A DNA stretch of 64,000 nt from the NCBI RefSeq assembly GCF_020985305.1, contig NZ_CP087588.1, forward strand, positions 2,654,501 through 2,718,500, written 5' to 3'. Positions 37,109 to 45,472 of the stretch are shown piece by piece; within the stretch, counting starts at the first letter, position 1; every line of letters starts with the position of its first letter. Made by a program: the position numbers and the translations under genes. The notes under the pieces were generated by a model. That model was not told the origin of the DNA and did not search any database. It saw only the letters and a program-made list of their open reading frames with translations. Source of the stretch: Croceicoccus sp. Ery15. GTDB lineage: Bacteria > Pseudomonadota > Alphaproteobacteria > Sphingomonadales > Sphingomonadaceae.

Positions 37109-38346
37109 ACGGCGGCGAACAGGCCCCATAATTGCTGCCCTGCCAGCACCACGAACAGCAGGGCCGAACCCGCCAGCATCACGTTCGACAGCCAGCCGTT
37201 GCGCGCCTCTGCCGGCAGCGTCCTGCTGTTCAGCAGCAGCAACAGGGTGATCGCCAGAAACGGCATGAACAGTGCCCCGAACGCGCCATAGATCACCGCC
37301 AGCAGAAACGGTTGCTGCGCAAACAACAGCACCATCGGCGGAAAGGTCAGCCATGCGGCATAGGCGCGGAACGGTGTGCTGCGTTCGGGCGGGCCGTCGC
37401 CCTGCGGCCGGTCGAAGAACTGCACGTACCAGTCGGTGAAAAACAGGCTCATCCCGTGCCACACGCCCAGCACCGACGAAAAGGCCGTGGCGGCAAAACC
37501 GACAAGAAAGGCCGTGGCAATCGGCCTGCCAAAGCGGTCTTCCAGCACATTCGACAGGTCGAGCAGACCCCTGTCCCCGCTCTGCAAGGCGATGCTGGCG
37601 GCATAGAGCAATTCCGCGCCCACGATCATCATGGCCACCACGAAAACGCCGGTCAGAATATAGGCGACGGCATTGTCCACCCGCATCAGCGGCAGCCAGC
37701 CGGTGCCGTTCCAGCCCTTGGCCTGCGCCCAATAGCCATAGGCCGCGGTGGTCACCGTGCCCCCGACCCCGCCGATCAGGCCCAGCGTATAGAACAGCGA
37801 GTTTTCGGGCAGCGCAAAGGCCAACCCCGACAATAATCGGGGGACATCGGGCGCCGCCAGTGCGGCAAGGCTGACGATCACGACGAACATCACGCCGACC
37901 AGGATCTTGATCAGCCCCTCCAGCCGGTCATAGCGGTTGAAGAAGACGAATGCGAAACCCGCCAGGCCCGTCAAGATCGCCCAGCCCGTCAACGGCAGCA
38001 CCGGAAACAGGGCAGCCAACGGCAGGGCGGTCGCGCTCATCGCGGTGGCGCCATAGATGAAGCCCCAGATCACCACGTAGATGCCGAAATACCAGCCGGT
38101 CCACCGGCCCAGCGATTGCCAGCCCGCCAGAATGGTCGATCCGGTGGCAAGGTGATAGCGCGCCGACCCTTCGGACAGCGCGACCTTGACGATACAGCCG
38201 ACGATGGCCGCCCACAGCAGCGCATAGCCGAAACGCGACCCCGCGATCAGCGTAGCGACCAGATCGCCCGCCCCCACGCCGGTTGCGGCCACGACGATGC
38301 CAGGGCCGATGTGGCGCCAGATACTGCCAGACGGTTGCGCGCTCAT
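37105..38346 (-). CDS. Nramp-family transporter lacking the canonical metal motifs
   Basis: 413-residue inner-membrane protein with about 11 helices and the Nramp (LeuT-fold) pattern starting HIGPGIVVAATG. In metal-transporting Nramp proteins helix 1 has DPGN and helix 6 MPH/MPY; here the equivalent positions read GVGAGD (23-28) and TTAAYGYW (about 199-206). Hence divalent metal transport is doubtful and an organic or other substrate is conceivable. It begins 10 nt after asnB and is the last gene of the operon. Confidence 0.85.
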   Translation of the reverse strand: MSAQPSGSIWRHIGPGIVVAATGVGAGDLVATLIAGSRFGYALLWAAIVGCIVKVALSEGSARYHLATGSTILAGWQSLGRWTGWYFGIYVVIWGFIYGATAMSATALPLAALFPVLPLTGWAILTGLAGFAFVFFNRYDRLEGLIKILVGVMFVVIVSLAALAAPDVPRLLSGLAFALPENSLFYTLGLIGGVGGTVTTAAYGYWAQAKGWNGTGWLPLMRVDNAVAYILTGVFVVAMMIVGAELLYAASIALQSGDRGLLDLSNVLEDRFGRPIATAFLVGFAATAFSSVLGVWHGMSLFFTDWYVQFFDRPQGDGPPERSTPFRAYAAWLTFPPMVLLFAQQPFLLAVIYGAFGALFMPFLAITLLLLLNSRTLPAEARNGWLSNVMLAGSALLFVVLAGQQLWGLFAAV

Positions 38347-38356
38347 AGACGAAGTT

Positions 38357-40294
38357 TCAGATCAGCTCCTCGATCGCGTGCAGGGCGATCGCATGGTTCA
38401 GGATGATATCCTTGCGCGTATTCGCGGTGTGATCGTCCGATTGCTTGTATTCGGCAATCGAGGCGCGCAGCTTTTCCTCGTCGAAAATGCCGTGCAGGGC
38501 GATTTTTTCGGACGACAGCCATTTGTCGAGCAGCATGTCGATCTCGCGCCCCTTTTCCTCGCTGGTATGCGCGGGCGGCGCCATGAAAGCGAATTTCTCC
38601 CGCTTGTAGAGCACTTCGGGCAGCACGTGCTTCATCGCCTCGCGCACCACCCATTTCTCGATCCCGTCGCGGATGCGGACGCTGGGCGGGATGCGCATGG
38701 CCAGTTCGGCGACATGGTGGTCGAGGAAGGCGGGGCGCGATTCAAGGCTGTTGGCCATATCCACACGGTCGCCGCCCCAGTTCAGGATCTGCCCCTCCAG
38801 CATGGTCTTGATCCAGCTGTACTGCACCTTGTCCAGCACGTGCCGCCCGTCGAGCATGTCCTTGTCGAGCGAATAGGCAATCGCCGCGACCGGATCGTAA
38901 CCGTCAAGCTTTGCGAGAAACTCATCCGACAACAGCGGTTTGACCCGTTCGTAGACCAGCATCCACGGCTGGATCCAGCTGGGGGTAAAGCCCATCACCT
39001 CTTCGAATGCGGGGTGGCTGATCGTCTGTTCGGCCAGCACGGAGCCGGAGAAAATCTTGTTCCGCTCCTTCATCTCCGCGCCTGCCGCTGTTTCGGCATA
39101 GGCGGGATCGTGCAGGAAATAATCGGCCTTGAACTGGGCATAGCCGCCGAACAATTCATCGCTGCCTTCGCCCGTGATCACCACCTTATAGCCGTTTTCG
39201 GTCACATGCTTCGACATCAGCATCTTGGCGACGCCCAGCGTGTTGTAAAAGGTGCGTTCCGAGTAATAGACCGCATCCTCGAAATTCTTGCCGTAAAGAT
39301 CGGTGGCGGACACGCGCAAAATATCCTGATCGGCGCCGACCATTCTGGCCATTTCGGTCGCGATCGAGGTTTCGTCGTATCGAGCATCGTCAAAGCCGAT
39401 GGTGAACGCCTTCACCGGCGATTGCTGGATCGCCGCCGCCATGCCGAGGATGGAGCAAGAGTCGATCCCGCCCGACAAATAGCAGGCAACGGGCACATCG
39501 GCCTCCAGTCGCAGGGCGATGGATTCGACCAGCGCGCGGCGCACATTCTCGATATGCTCCTCATCGGGCAGATCGTCGTGCTGGCCATCAAGGGGGAAGT
39601 CGGCATCCCAATAGCGGCGCTCGTCCACCTCGAACCCGTCGCCGGTCTTCCTGATGATCAGCATATGGCCGGGCTTGACCGCCTTGATGCCCTTCCACAG
39701 CGTCATGCCGGGCACCATGACCTGCATCATCTGGTGCAATTGGGCCTTGGGATCCAGTTCGCGCGGCACATCGGGATGGGCCAGCATCGCCTTGATCTCG
39801 CTGCCCCAGAACACGCCATTTTCACCCACATGGTAAAACAGCGGCCTGATGCCGAACCGGTCGCGCACCAGAATGAGCTGCTCCTTGGTCTTGTCAAACA
39901 AGGCAAAGGCGAATTCGCCGCGCAATTCATGCACGAAATCAAGGCAATGCTTGTCATACAGTTTGATCGCCAGCTCGCTGTCGGACTTGGTGTTAAAGCA
40001 ATAGCCGTCGGTGCGCAGCAGGCCGCGGATGCGCTTGTAATCATAGAATTCGCCATTGGCGGTCAGCACCAGATCGCCGGTGCCGTCATCGTCGCGCCCG
40101 AAGATCGGCTGGTCGCCCGAATTCAGCCCGATGATCGAAAGCCGCGTGTGGATCATGGCAAGTCCATGCCGCTCATCGACATGGAAACCGCGCCCGTCCG
40201 GCCCGCGATGATACAGCGCGTCGGCCATTTTCTCGGCACGGGCCATGGTTTCGGGATGATGATCGCGGGCCCAAAGCCCGGCAATTCCGCACAT
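38357..40294 (-). CDS. asnB: Asparagine synthetase (glutamine-hydrolysing) family protein
   Basis: 645-residue amidotransferase. Class II glutaminase domain: nucleophile Cys2 (MCGIAGLW), TRLSI and ANGE motifs. Synthetase domain with pyrophosphate loop SGGID near residue 265, GEGSDELFGGY and ESRPAFLDHH. It is longer than E. coli AsnB (554) and closer to the 600-650-residue AsnB group often found in biosynthetic clusters, so the amide acceptor may or may not be aspartate. Initiator ATG 40294 is fixed by Cys2. It lies between the carbamoyltransferase paralogue and the Nramp-like gene. Confidence 0.9.
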   Translation of the reverse strand: MCGIAGLWARDHHPETMARAEKMADALYHRGPDGRGFHVDERHGLAMIHTRLSIIGLNSGDQPIFGRDDDGTGDLVLTANGEFYDYKRIRGLLRTDGYCFNTKSDSELAIKLYDKHCLDFVHELRGEFAFALFDKTKEQLILVRDRFGIRPLFYHVGENGVFWGSEIKAMLAHPDVPRELDPKAQLHQMMQVMVPGMTLWKGIKAVKPGHMLIIRKTGDGFEVDERRYWDADFPLDGQHDDLPDEEHIENVRRALVESIALRLEADVPVACYLSGGIDSCSILGMAAAIQQSPVKAFTIGFDDARYDETSIATEMARMVGADQDILRVSATDLYGKNFEDAVYYSERTFYNTLGVAKMLMSKHVTENGYKVVITGEGSDELFGGYAQFKADYFLHDPAYAETAAGAEMKERNKIFSGSVLAEQTISHPAFEEVMGFTPSWIQPWMLVYERVKPLLSDEFLAKLDGYDPVAAIAYSLDKDMLDGRHVLDKVQYSWIKTMLEGQILNWGGDRVDMANSLESRPAFLDHHVAELAMRIPPSVRIRDGIEKWVVREAMKHVLPEVLYKREKFAFMAPPAHTSEEKGREIDMLLDKWLSSEKIALHGIFDEEKLRASIAEYKQSDDHTANTRKDIILNHAIALHAIEELI

Positions 40295-40303
40295 GGGCGA
40301 TCC

Positions 40304-40357
40304 TTTACTTGATATGCTCGCGTTACTGGATGAGTTCAGGTTACTTGATGAGTTCTC
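40304..40357. repeat. Three tandem 18-bp repeats at the end of the carbamoyltransferase gene
   Basis: Units at 40304-40321, 40322-40339 and 40340-40357 follow GTTACTTGATGAGTTCTC with a few mismatches (15/18 identity between the last two). On the minus strand each unit reads E-L/H-I-K/Q then TAA; the unit at 40340-40357 is the true C-terminus and stop of the carbamoyltransferase, the other two lie in the gap before asnB. The unit nearest asnB supplies its AAAGG ribosome site. Confidence 0.75.
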
Positions 40358-41336
40358 TGGGCACGATGTTCCGCACCCGTCCGAATATGGCGAGCAGCAG
40401 CGCCTGACGCAGCCAGACCGCGCCATCCGCCTGATTGAAATAGAGGTTGTGATCGGTGTTATCGAGGCACACGCCCAGCTCCTCCCCGCGGGCCAGCGGG
40501 TGCAGGATGACCGTGTCGGGCTTCATCTGGCTGTCTGCCGACAAAGAGAATTCGTCCCCGAAGAAGCGGTAGCCGTCGCCCAGAAAGGCAATCGCGTTCA
40601 TATAGATGACGTCGAGATATTCGAGGCTTTGCTTCAGATTCCGGCTGAAATCGATGGTGATCGGGCTGGCATTGGTCAGCGCGCGCAATTCATCGCCCAA
40701 CGGGTCCGCCATTTCCGAAAAGATCGTGATATGGTTGATATTCCTGTGAAACAGCAGCGCCAAAGTGAGAAAGCTTTTCACCGTGCGCATGTTTCCAGGC
40801 GTGCCGATGATCCCGATGGTCAGCCGGAATTGTTCGGGCAGCTCGCCAAAGGCCAGCTCGGGCCGCCATTTCATCAGTGCATACCAGTCTGCCAGCGCCT
40901 GTGTCGGATGTTCGTCTGACCCGTTGCCGCCGTTGATCAGCGGGATGCGCATATATTCGGTCAACTGTTGCAGCGCTTCCTGCTGCGTGTGCCGCACCAC
41001 CACCACATCGGCATAGGAATTGAACATCTGCCCGATGTCGCGCATCGATTCGCCCTTGGCGACGCCGGTGGTCTTGGCATCGGCAACGGACAATGTCTTG
41101 CCGCCGACATGCAGCATGGCGCTTTCGAACGACAGGCGCGTGCGCGTGGACGGTTCGAAAAAGGCGGCCGCCATGATCTTGTCGTCCAGCGCATGACCCG
41201 CCGGAAACTTGCGCAATTGTAGATAGGCCGCCAGCTTGGACAATTCCTGCATCAGCGGCAGATCGAATTGCGCCGCCGACAGGATCGAACAATGGTGCAG
41301 CCGGTCCAGCACATCCAGATCGAGCTTGGGCGACAT
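40341..41336 (-). CDS. Aspartate/ornithine carbamoyltransferase family paralogue
   Basis: 331-residue carbamoyltransferase. The carbamoyl-phosphate site is intact: STRTR (63-67), KGES (94-97), Arg115-His116, HPTQ (143-146) and Arg184. By eye alignment with E. coli PyrB, the aspartate-side residues are altered: the TRVQ loop (Arg229, Gln231) corresponds to NAIA at 247-250, and HPLPR to HPLAR at 279-283. The acceptor amine may therefore not be aspartate. Sphingomonad PyrB, as I recall it, has FFENSTRTLLSFE rather than FFEPSTRTRLSFE. Start ATG 41336; a longer frame runs to 41504. Confidence 0.82.
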   Translation of the reverse strand: MSPKLDLDVLDRLHHCSILSAAQFDLPLMQELSKLAAYLQLRKFPAGHALDDKIMAAAFFEPSTRTRLSFESAMLHVGGKTLSVADAKTTGVAKGESMRDIGQMFNSYADVVVVRHTQQEALQQLTEYMRIPLINGGNGSDEHPTQALADWYALMKWRPELAFGELPEQFRLTIGIIGTPGNMRTVKSFLTLALLFHRNINHITIFSEMADPLGDELRALTNASPITIDFSRNLKQSLEYLDVIYMNAIAFLGDGYRFFGDEFSLSADSQMKPDTVILHPLARGEELGVCLDNTDHNLYFNQADGAVWLRQALLLAIFGRVRNIVPRELIK

Positions 41337-41434
41337 GTCCAGCAAATCATTGGGATCGGGGCAATTGCCCAGAACCCCCGCCTTGCGTGCGGGATCGGCG
41401 CGATGGTCAAGCTGGCTGGCGGATTGGATATCGT

Positions 41435-41557
41435 TCACCAGATCGACCCCGATTTCGCATCCCTGACCAGCATCGCCGCCAGCGCGGTGGCCGATATGGC
41501 GCACCAGCCCAATGCGGCCCAGACCGCGACTTCAAGGAATCCTGCAGAAAAGCTCAT
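41435..41557 (-). CDS. Small membrane protein, likely symporter accessory peptide
   Basis: 40-residue ORF beginning MSFSAGFLEVAVWAALG, one hydrophobic helix then a basic tail (VRDAKSGSIW). It has an excellent AAGGAGG ribosome site 6 nt before the ATG, and its ATG overlaps the TGA of the sodium:solute symporter (ATGA). Several symporter families have tiny single-helix partner proteins encoded just downstream, so an accessory subunit is the best guess. Not similar to any protein I can name. Confidence 0.7.
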   Translation of the reverse strand: MSFSAGFLEVAVWAALGWCAISATALAAMLVRDAKSGSIW

Positions 41558-42978
41558 GCGTCCTCCTTCAACCGCGCCCAATCGAACCGGTTCCGGCCCA
41601 TCGCACTGGCCGCCAGCACCCAGACCATGGACACGGCGGTGGCAATCGTCGTCGCGACGAACCAGCCGATGGTGAAATAGCATATCAGCCCCGCGCCCGC
41701 GCCCAGCACCATACCGCCCAGCGCGCCCGCCGTATTCGCGCGCCGCCAGTACAGTCCGGTGATGATCGGAAAGATCATCGCCCCCACCAGCGGGCCGGCG
41801 AAAAACAATACGCTGGCCAATGTGCCGATGCGCGGCGCGCACAGCGCCCATGTCAGCACGCCCAGTGCCAGTGTGATCCATTGCGCCGCGGATTTCAGCG
41901 CCGCGGGCGAGGCATCGGGCCGGATCAGGCGGCGCCAGATATCTTCAGTGACCAGATCGCTGGTTGCCGCCAGCAGGCTGTCGATACTGGAGGCGAGCGA
42001 GCAGAACACGATGATGAAAATGCCCACCGCCCCCGCCGTGCCCAGCACTTGCGCGATCACCAGCGGCGCGACCATGTCGCTGGACGGTACGGCCACGCCC
42101 AGCGACCCCGATGCCAGCGCGATGAAACCGGCGGCAACCGGAATGGGCAGCCAGATCAGCCCGCCGATCAGAAACGCCTTGCCGCCAACCCCTTGGCGAA
42201 AGGCAAAGGCGCGGCTCCACCACACATTATTGTGAAACACCTCTCCCAATCCGAACAGCAGATTGTTGAAGATCGCCATGATCGCGGCGGGGAACAAGAC
42301 GTCGAGCAGGGCAGGCTTGTTCGCGGAAAGCTCGGCGTGGATTTCACCGACCGACACTTGCGACAGGACCGCGACGCCCACGATGACGATGCCGATGATG
42401 ATGATCAGCGTCTGGATGAAATCGGTCCCGATCACCGCGCCCAGCCCGCCGCGCATGGTGTAAAGCACGCACACGCCAAGGATGACCGTCATTCCCCAGA
42501 CGTAATCGATGCCGGCCAGCGCCTCCAGCAATATGCCGCCTGCCATCGCCATGCTGACCAGCCATGTCAGCGAGTAGAACAGGGTAAAGACCAGAAACAC
42601 TGCCCATGCCGCCCGGCCGTATCGCAGGCGGAAGAAATCGCCGCTGGTATAGCCATGGGGCATCAATGTGCGAATACGCACCGCCAGCGGCGCGAACAGG
42701 ATCAGCCCCAGCGATGCCGTGGAATAGGCGATCATGCCCCACACGCCCAGTTCCAGCGCGAATTGCGGGGCGAGCATGGTGGTGTTCGACGTAATCCAGG
42801 TGGCCGCTGCCGTCGCCGACCCCAGCGCCAGCCCGACATTGCGGCCCGCCAGCGCGTGATCCTCAAAGCTCTTGTTCCGGCGGCCCCAGTAAATGCCCAG
42901 CCCCACCCACAGCACGCTGAACAGCGCGAGCAGGATCCAGCCGAGCGTGGGGTCGAGGAAAATCGTGCGTTCAGTCAC
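41554..42978 (-). CDS. Sodium:solute symporter (SSS family)
   Basis: 474-residue inner-membrane symporter with about 13 helices. The TAAATWITSNTTM segment in helix 2, the GYTSGDFFRLRYG loop and the SSIDSLLAATSDLVTEDIW sodium-site segment are typical SSS (LeuT-fold) features; the sequence leans towards the urea/amine branch rather than sugar carriers. It should import the operon's substrate with sodium. Overlaps the upstream gene by 8 nt and the small downstream gene by 4 nt. Confidence 0.92.
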   Translation of the reverse strand: MTERTIFLDPTLGWILLALFSVLWVGLGIYWGRRNKSFEDHALAGRNVGLALGSATAAATWITSNTTMLAPQFALELGVWGMIAYSTASLGLILFAPLAVRIRTLMPHGYTSGDFFRLRYGRAAWAVFLVFTLFYSLTWLVSMAMAGGILLEALAGIDYVWGMTVILGVCVLYTMRGGLGAVIGTDFIQTLIIIIGIVIVGVAVLSQVSVGEIHAELSANKPALLDVLFPAAIMAIFNNLLFGLGEVFHNNVWWSRAFAFRQGVGGKAFLIGGLIWLPIPVAAGFIALASGSLGVAVPSSDMVAPLVIAQVLGTAGAVGIFIIVFCSLASSIDSLLAATSDLVTEDIWRRLIRPDASPAALKSAAQWITLALGVLTWALCAPRIGTLASVLFFAGPLVGAMIFPIITGLYWRRANTAGALGGMVLGAGAGLICYFTIGWFVATTIATAVSMVWVLAASAMGRNRFDWARLKEDA

Positions 42979-43405
42979 CGCGGCTACCCCGCAGGATCAC
43001 CGCCAGAACGGTCAGGAACACGACACCGCCCAGCAAGGTCAGCAAAAGCGCGCGCGACAGCGACTGATGGCGCACTTCCAGCACCAGCTCGTCCGTTACC
43101 GCGCCATGTTCGGGCGCGATGCTGACCGTGTAATCGCCATCGGAAAGGCCGGAAAGAAACAGCGTCTCTCCGCGGCCGCCGAACAGCGGGCGGGCGTTGC
43201 CGTCCGGTCCGGCAATGGCGATTTCGACGGGACCGTCCGCCTGCCATGTCAGGTTGGCCTGACCGGTATCGCTGGCAAGGGGATCGTCGCCGGTAAAAAC
43301 AGGCTGCGCCATGGCGCCGGGAATGGACAGAGCGGGGACGATCAGGGCGGGAGCGAGCAGAGATGCGGCCAGCGGCACCAACCCTGTGCGGGCGGCGCGT
43401 GCCAC
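42971..43405 (-). CDS. Signal-peptide membrane protein with a small extracytoplasmic domain
   Basis: 144-residue protein of unknown function. Signal peptide to about residue 33 (GAMAQ site), a beta-rich domain (about 40-112, NLTWQADGPVEIAIAG, then GLSDGDYTVSIAPEH) and a C-terminal helix (about 118-137) with a short basic cytoplasmic tail. Probably anchored with its domain in the periplasm. Start is GTG. First gene of the operon; its 8-nt overlap with the symporter suggests a role in substrate capture or transporter assembly. Confidence 0.7.
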   Translation of the reverse strand: MARAARTGLVPLAASLLAPALIVPALSIPGAMAQPVFTGDDPLASDTGQANLTWQADGPVEIAIAGPDGNARPLFGGRGETLFLSGLSDGDYTVSIAPEHGAVTDELVLEVRHQSLSRALLLTLLGGVVFLTVLAVILRGSRGD

Positions 43406-43545
43406 AATAGATGCCCTGCGTTCTGCGATCCGGCTTGCTCCGTTTCCCTGACTTTCGCAACCGACCTATCAAAGCTGACCCGCAAGGGCCACCGGCAGCG
43501 GGCATTTTATCCCGCTGCCGATGTTTGCCCGACAACTTGAACCTG

Positions 43546-43663
43546 ATTCAGCCCAGGGTGGAGAGAAAATGGTGGTTTCTGAGAACCGGCGCGCAGCGTA
43601 CTAAAAGTACGTGAGCACCGGAAGCGCAGGAAACAGCCATTTGCAGCCCTCCATGGGCTGAAT
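43546..43663. repeat. 118-bp palindromic element, REP/MITE-like
   Basis: Long imperfect inverted repeat centred at 43604. Outer arms ATTCAGCCCA (43546-43555) and TGGGCTGAAT (43654-43663) are perfect; middle arms share AAATGG and GTTTC; the inner stem CGTACT/AGTACG (43597-43602, 43606-43611) closes on AAA. It begins 3 bp beyond the pntB stop. It could be a dispersed extragenic palindrome, a MITE or a stable 3' end. No ORF inside, and no clear target-site duplication. Confidence 0.65.
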
Positions 43664-43665
43664 CC

Positions 43666-45147
43666 TTAGTCCGCGAGGGACTTGTTGATCTCCTCGACCA
43701 TCTTTTTGGCGTCGGAAAGCAGCATCATGGTCTGGTCCATATAGAACACGTCATTGTCGACACCGGCATAGCCGACGCCGCCCATGCTGCGTTTCAGGAA
43801 AAAGACCTGTTTCGCCTTGCCCACGTCGAACACGGGCATGCCGAAGATGGGCGAGGACTTGTCGGTCTTGGCCGCCGGATTGACCACATCGTTCGCGCCG
43901 ATGACAAAGGCCACATCGGTCTGCGCAAACTCGCCGTTGATGTCCTCCAGCTCGAACACCTCGTCATACGGCACATTCGCTTCGGCCAGCAGCACGTTCA
44001 TATGCCCCGGCATGCGGCCCGCCACGGGGTGGATCGCATATTTGACCGTGACGCCCTTTTCTTTCAGCAAATCGCTCATCTCGCGCAGCACGTGCTGGGC
44101 CTGTGCGACCGCCATGCCATAGCCGGGGATGATGATGACCTGTTCGGCCTGGCTCATCATAAAGGCCGCGTCCTCGGCGCTGCCGCGCTTCCACGGCCGG
44201 TCGACCTTGGCACCGCCGCCCGCACCGCCGCCGCTGTCGTCGGCACCGAAACCGCCCGCGATCACGCTGATGAAGCTGCGGTTCATGGCGCGGCACATGA
44301 TGTAAGACAGGATCGCACCCGATGCGCCGACCAGCGCGCCGGTGATGATCATGGCCGTATTGTGCAGCGTAAAGCCCATCGCCGCCGCCGCCCAGCCCGA
44401 ATAGGAATTGAGCATCGAGACGACCACCGGCATATCCGCCCCGCCGATCGGGATGATCAGCAGGAAACCGATGATGAAGGCCAGCAGCAGGATAACGGGA
44501 AACACCCATTCCGGCGCCGGATTGGCATGCGCGAACATCGCCGTCAGGATCAGGATCGCCGCAAGAGTGCCCAGATTGATCACGTGCCGCAGGGGCAGCA
44601 TGATCGGCGCGCCGCTCATATTCCCGTTCAGCTTCAGGAAGGCGATGACCGAGCCGGAGAAGGTGATCGCACCGATCGCCGCGCCCAGCGCCATCTCGAC
44701 CCGGCTGACCGGGCTGATGACCAGCGTTTCAAGGCCGCTGGCATCCCAATGCGGCACCAGAATCCCGAACGCACCCGGATTGGCATAGGCTGCGCCCGCC
44801 ACCAGCACGGCGGCAAGACCGACCAGCGAGTGGAACGCCGCCACCAGCTGCGGCATGGCGGTCATCGCGATCTTGCGCGCGATGACGAAACCGATCGTGC
44901 CGCCGAAGAAGATGGCGATGCCGATTTCGGGAAGGCTGGCAATGTCATGCGTGACCAGCGTGGTGACCACGGCGATCAGCATGCCGACCATGCCGTAACG
45001 GTTGCCCGCACGGCTGGTTGCAGGGCTGGAAAGCCCGCGCAGCGCCAGAATGAAGCAGACGCCCGCGACCAGATAGGCCAGCGCGACCCACGGGTTCACG
45101 CCATGCGTATCCGCGCCCGCGGCGGCAAGGAAGTTCATGAGGTTCAT
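43666..45147 (-). CDS. pntB: NAD(P) transhydrogenase subunit beta
   Basis: 493-residue membrane subunit with about nine helices and a C-terminal NADP(H)-binding domain III (about 320-493; GYGMAVAQAQH motif, GANDVVNPAA). With the two alpha subunits it couples hydride transfer from NADH to NADP+ to proton entry, supplying NADPH. ATG 45147 overlaps the stop of the small alpha subunit (ATGA) and has GGAGGTGAGG upstream. The operon ends at the palindromic element. Confidence 0.97.
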   Translation of the reverse strand: MNLMNFLAAAGADTHGVNPWVALAYLVAGVCFILALRGLSSPATSRAGNRYGMVGMLIAVVTTLVTHDIASLPEIGIAIFFGGTIGFVIARKIAMTAMPQLVAAFHSLVGLAAVLVAGAAYANPGAFGILVPHWDASGLETLVISPVSRVEMALGAAIGAITFSGSVIAFLKLNGNMSGAPIMLPLRHVINLGTLAAILILTAMFAHANPAPEWVFPVILLLAFIIGFLLIIPIGGADMPVVVSMLNSYSGWAAAAMGFTLHNTAMIITGALVGASGAILSYIMCRAMNRSFISVIAGGFGADDSGGGAGGGAKVDRPWKRGSAEDAAFMMSQAEQVIIIPGYGMAVAQAQHVLREMSDLLKEKGVTVKYAIHPVAGRMPGHMNVLLAEANVPYDEVFELEDINGEFAQTDVAFVIGANDVVNPAAKTDKSSPIFGMPVFDVGKAKQVFFLKRSMGGVGYAGVDNDVFYMDQTMMLLSDAKKMVEEINKSLAD

Positions 45148-45458
45148 GCCTCACCTCCTTCGGCCTTCTTGGGGGCACGCGGTTCTTTTTTCTTGTACAT
45201 CGCCAGCATGCGTTCGGTGACCGCAAAGCCGCCGAAGATATTGACGCTGGCCAGCACCACGCCGACCAGACCCAGCCATTTGGCGACTACGCTGCCTGCC
45301 TCTGCCGAGGCGATCAGCGCGCCGACGATGATGACCGACGAAATGGCATTGGTCACCGCCATCAGCGGCGTGTGCAGCGCGGGCGTCACCGACCACACCA
45401 CGTAATAGCCAACGAAGCACGCCAGCACGAAAATCGACAGGATCGCGATAAAGTCCAT
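45144..45458 (-). CDS. pntAB: NAD(P) transhydrogenase subunit alpha, membrane part
   Basis: 104-residue protein with three helices, equivalent to the C-terminal membrane part of one-piece PntA. Conserved GYYVVWSVTPALHTPLMAVTNAISS is split here into TPALHTPLM and TNAISS, which are characteristic. Separation into PntAA, PntAB and PntB is the Rhodospirillum-type arrangement common in alphaproteobacteria. Overlaps pntB by 4 nt. Confidence 0.95.
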   Translation of the reverse strand: MDFIAILSIFVLACFVGYYVVWSVTPALHTPLMAVTNAISSVIIVGALIASAEAGSVVAKWLGLVGVVLASVNIFGGFAVTERMLAMYKKKEPRAPKKAEGGEA

Positions 45459-45472
45459 GTCCGTTCTCCCCC

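Noticed and set aside
38297..40312. 671-codon open frame on the plus strand
   Set aside because: Antisense to asnB; composition rich in His/Arg as for shadow frames.
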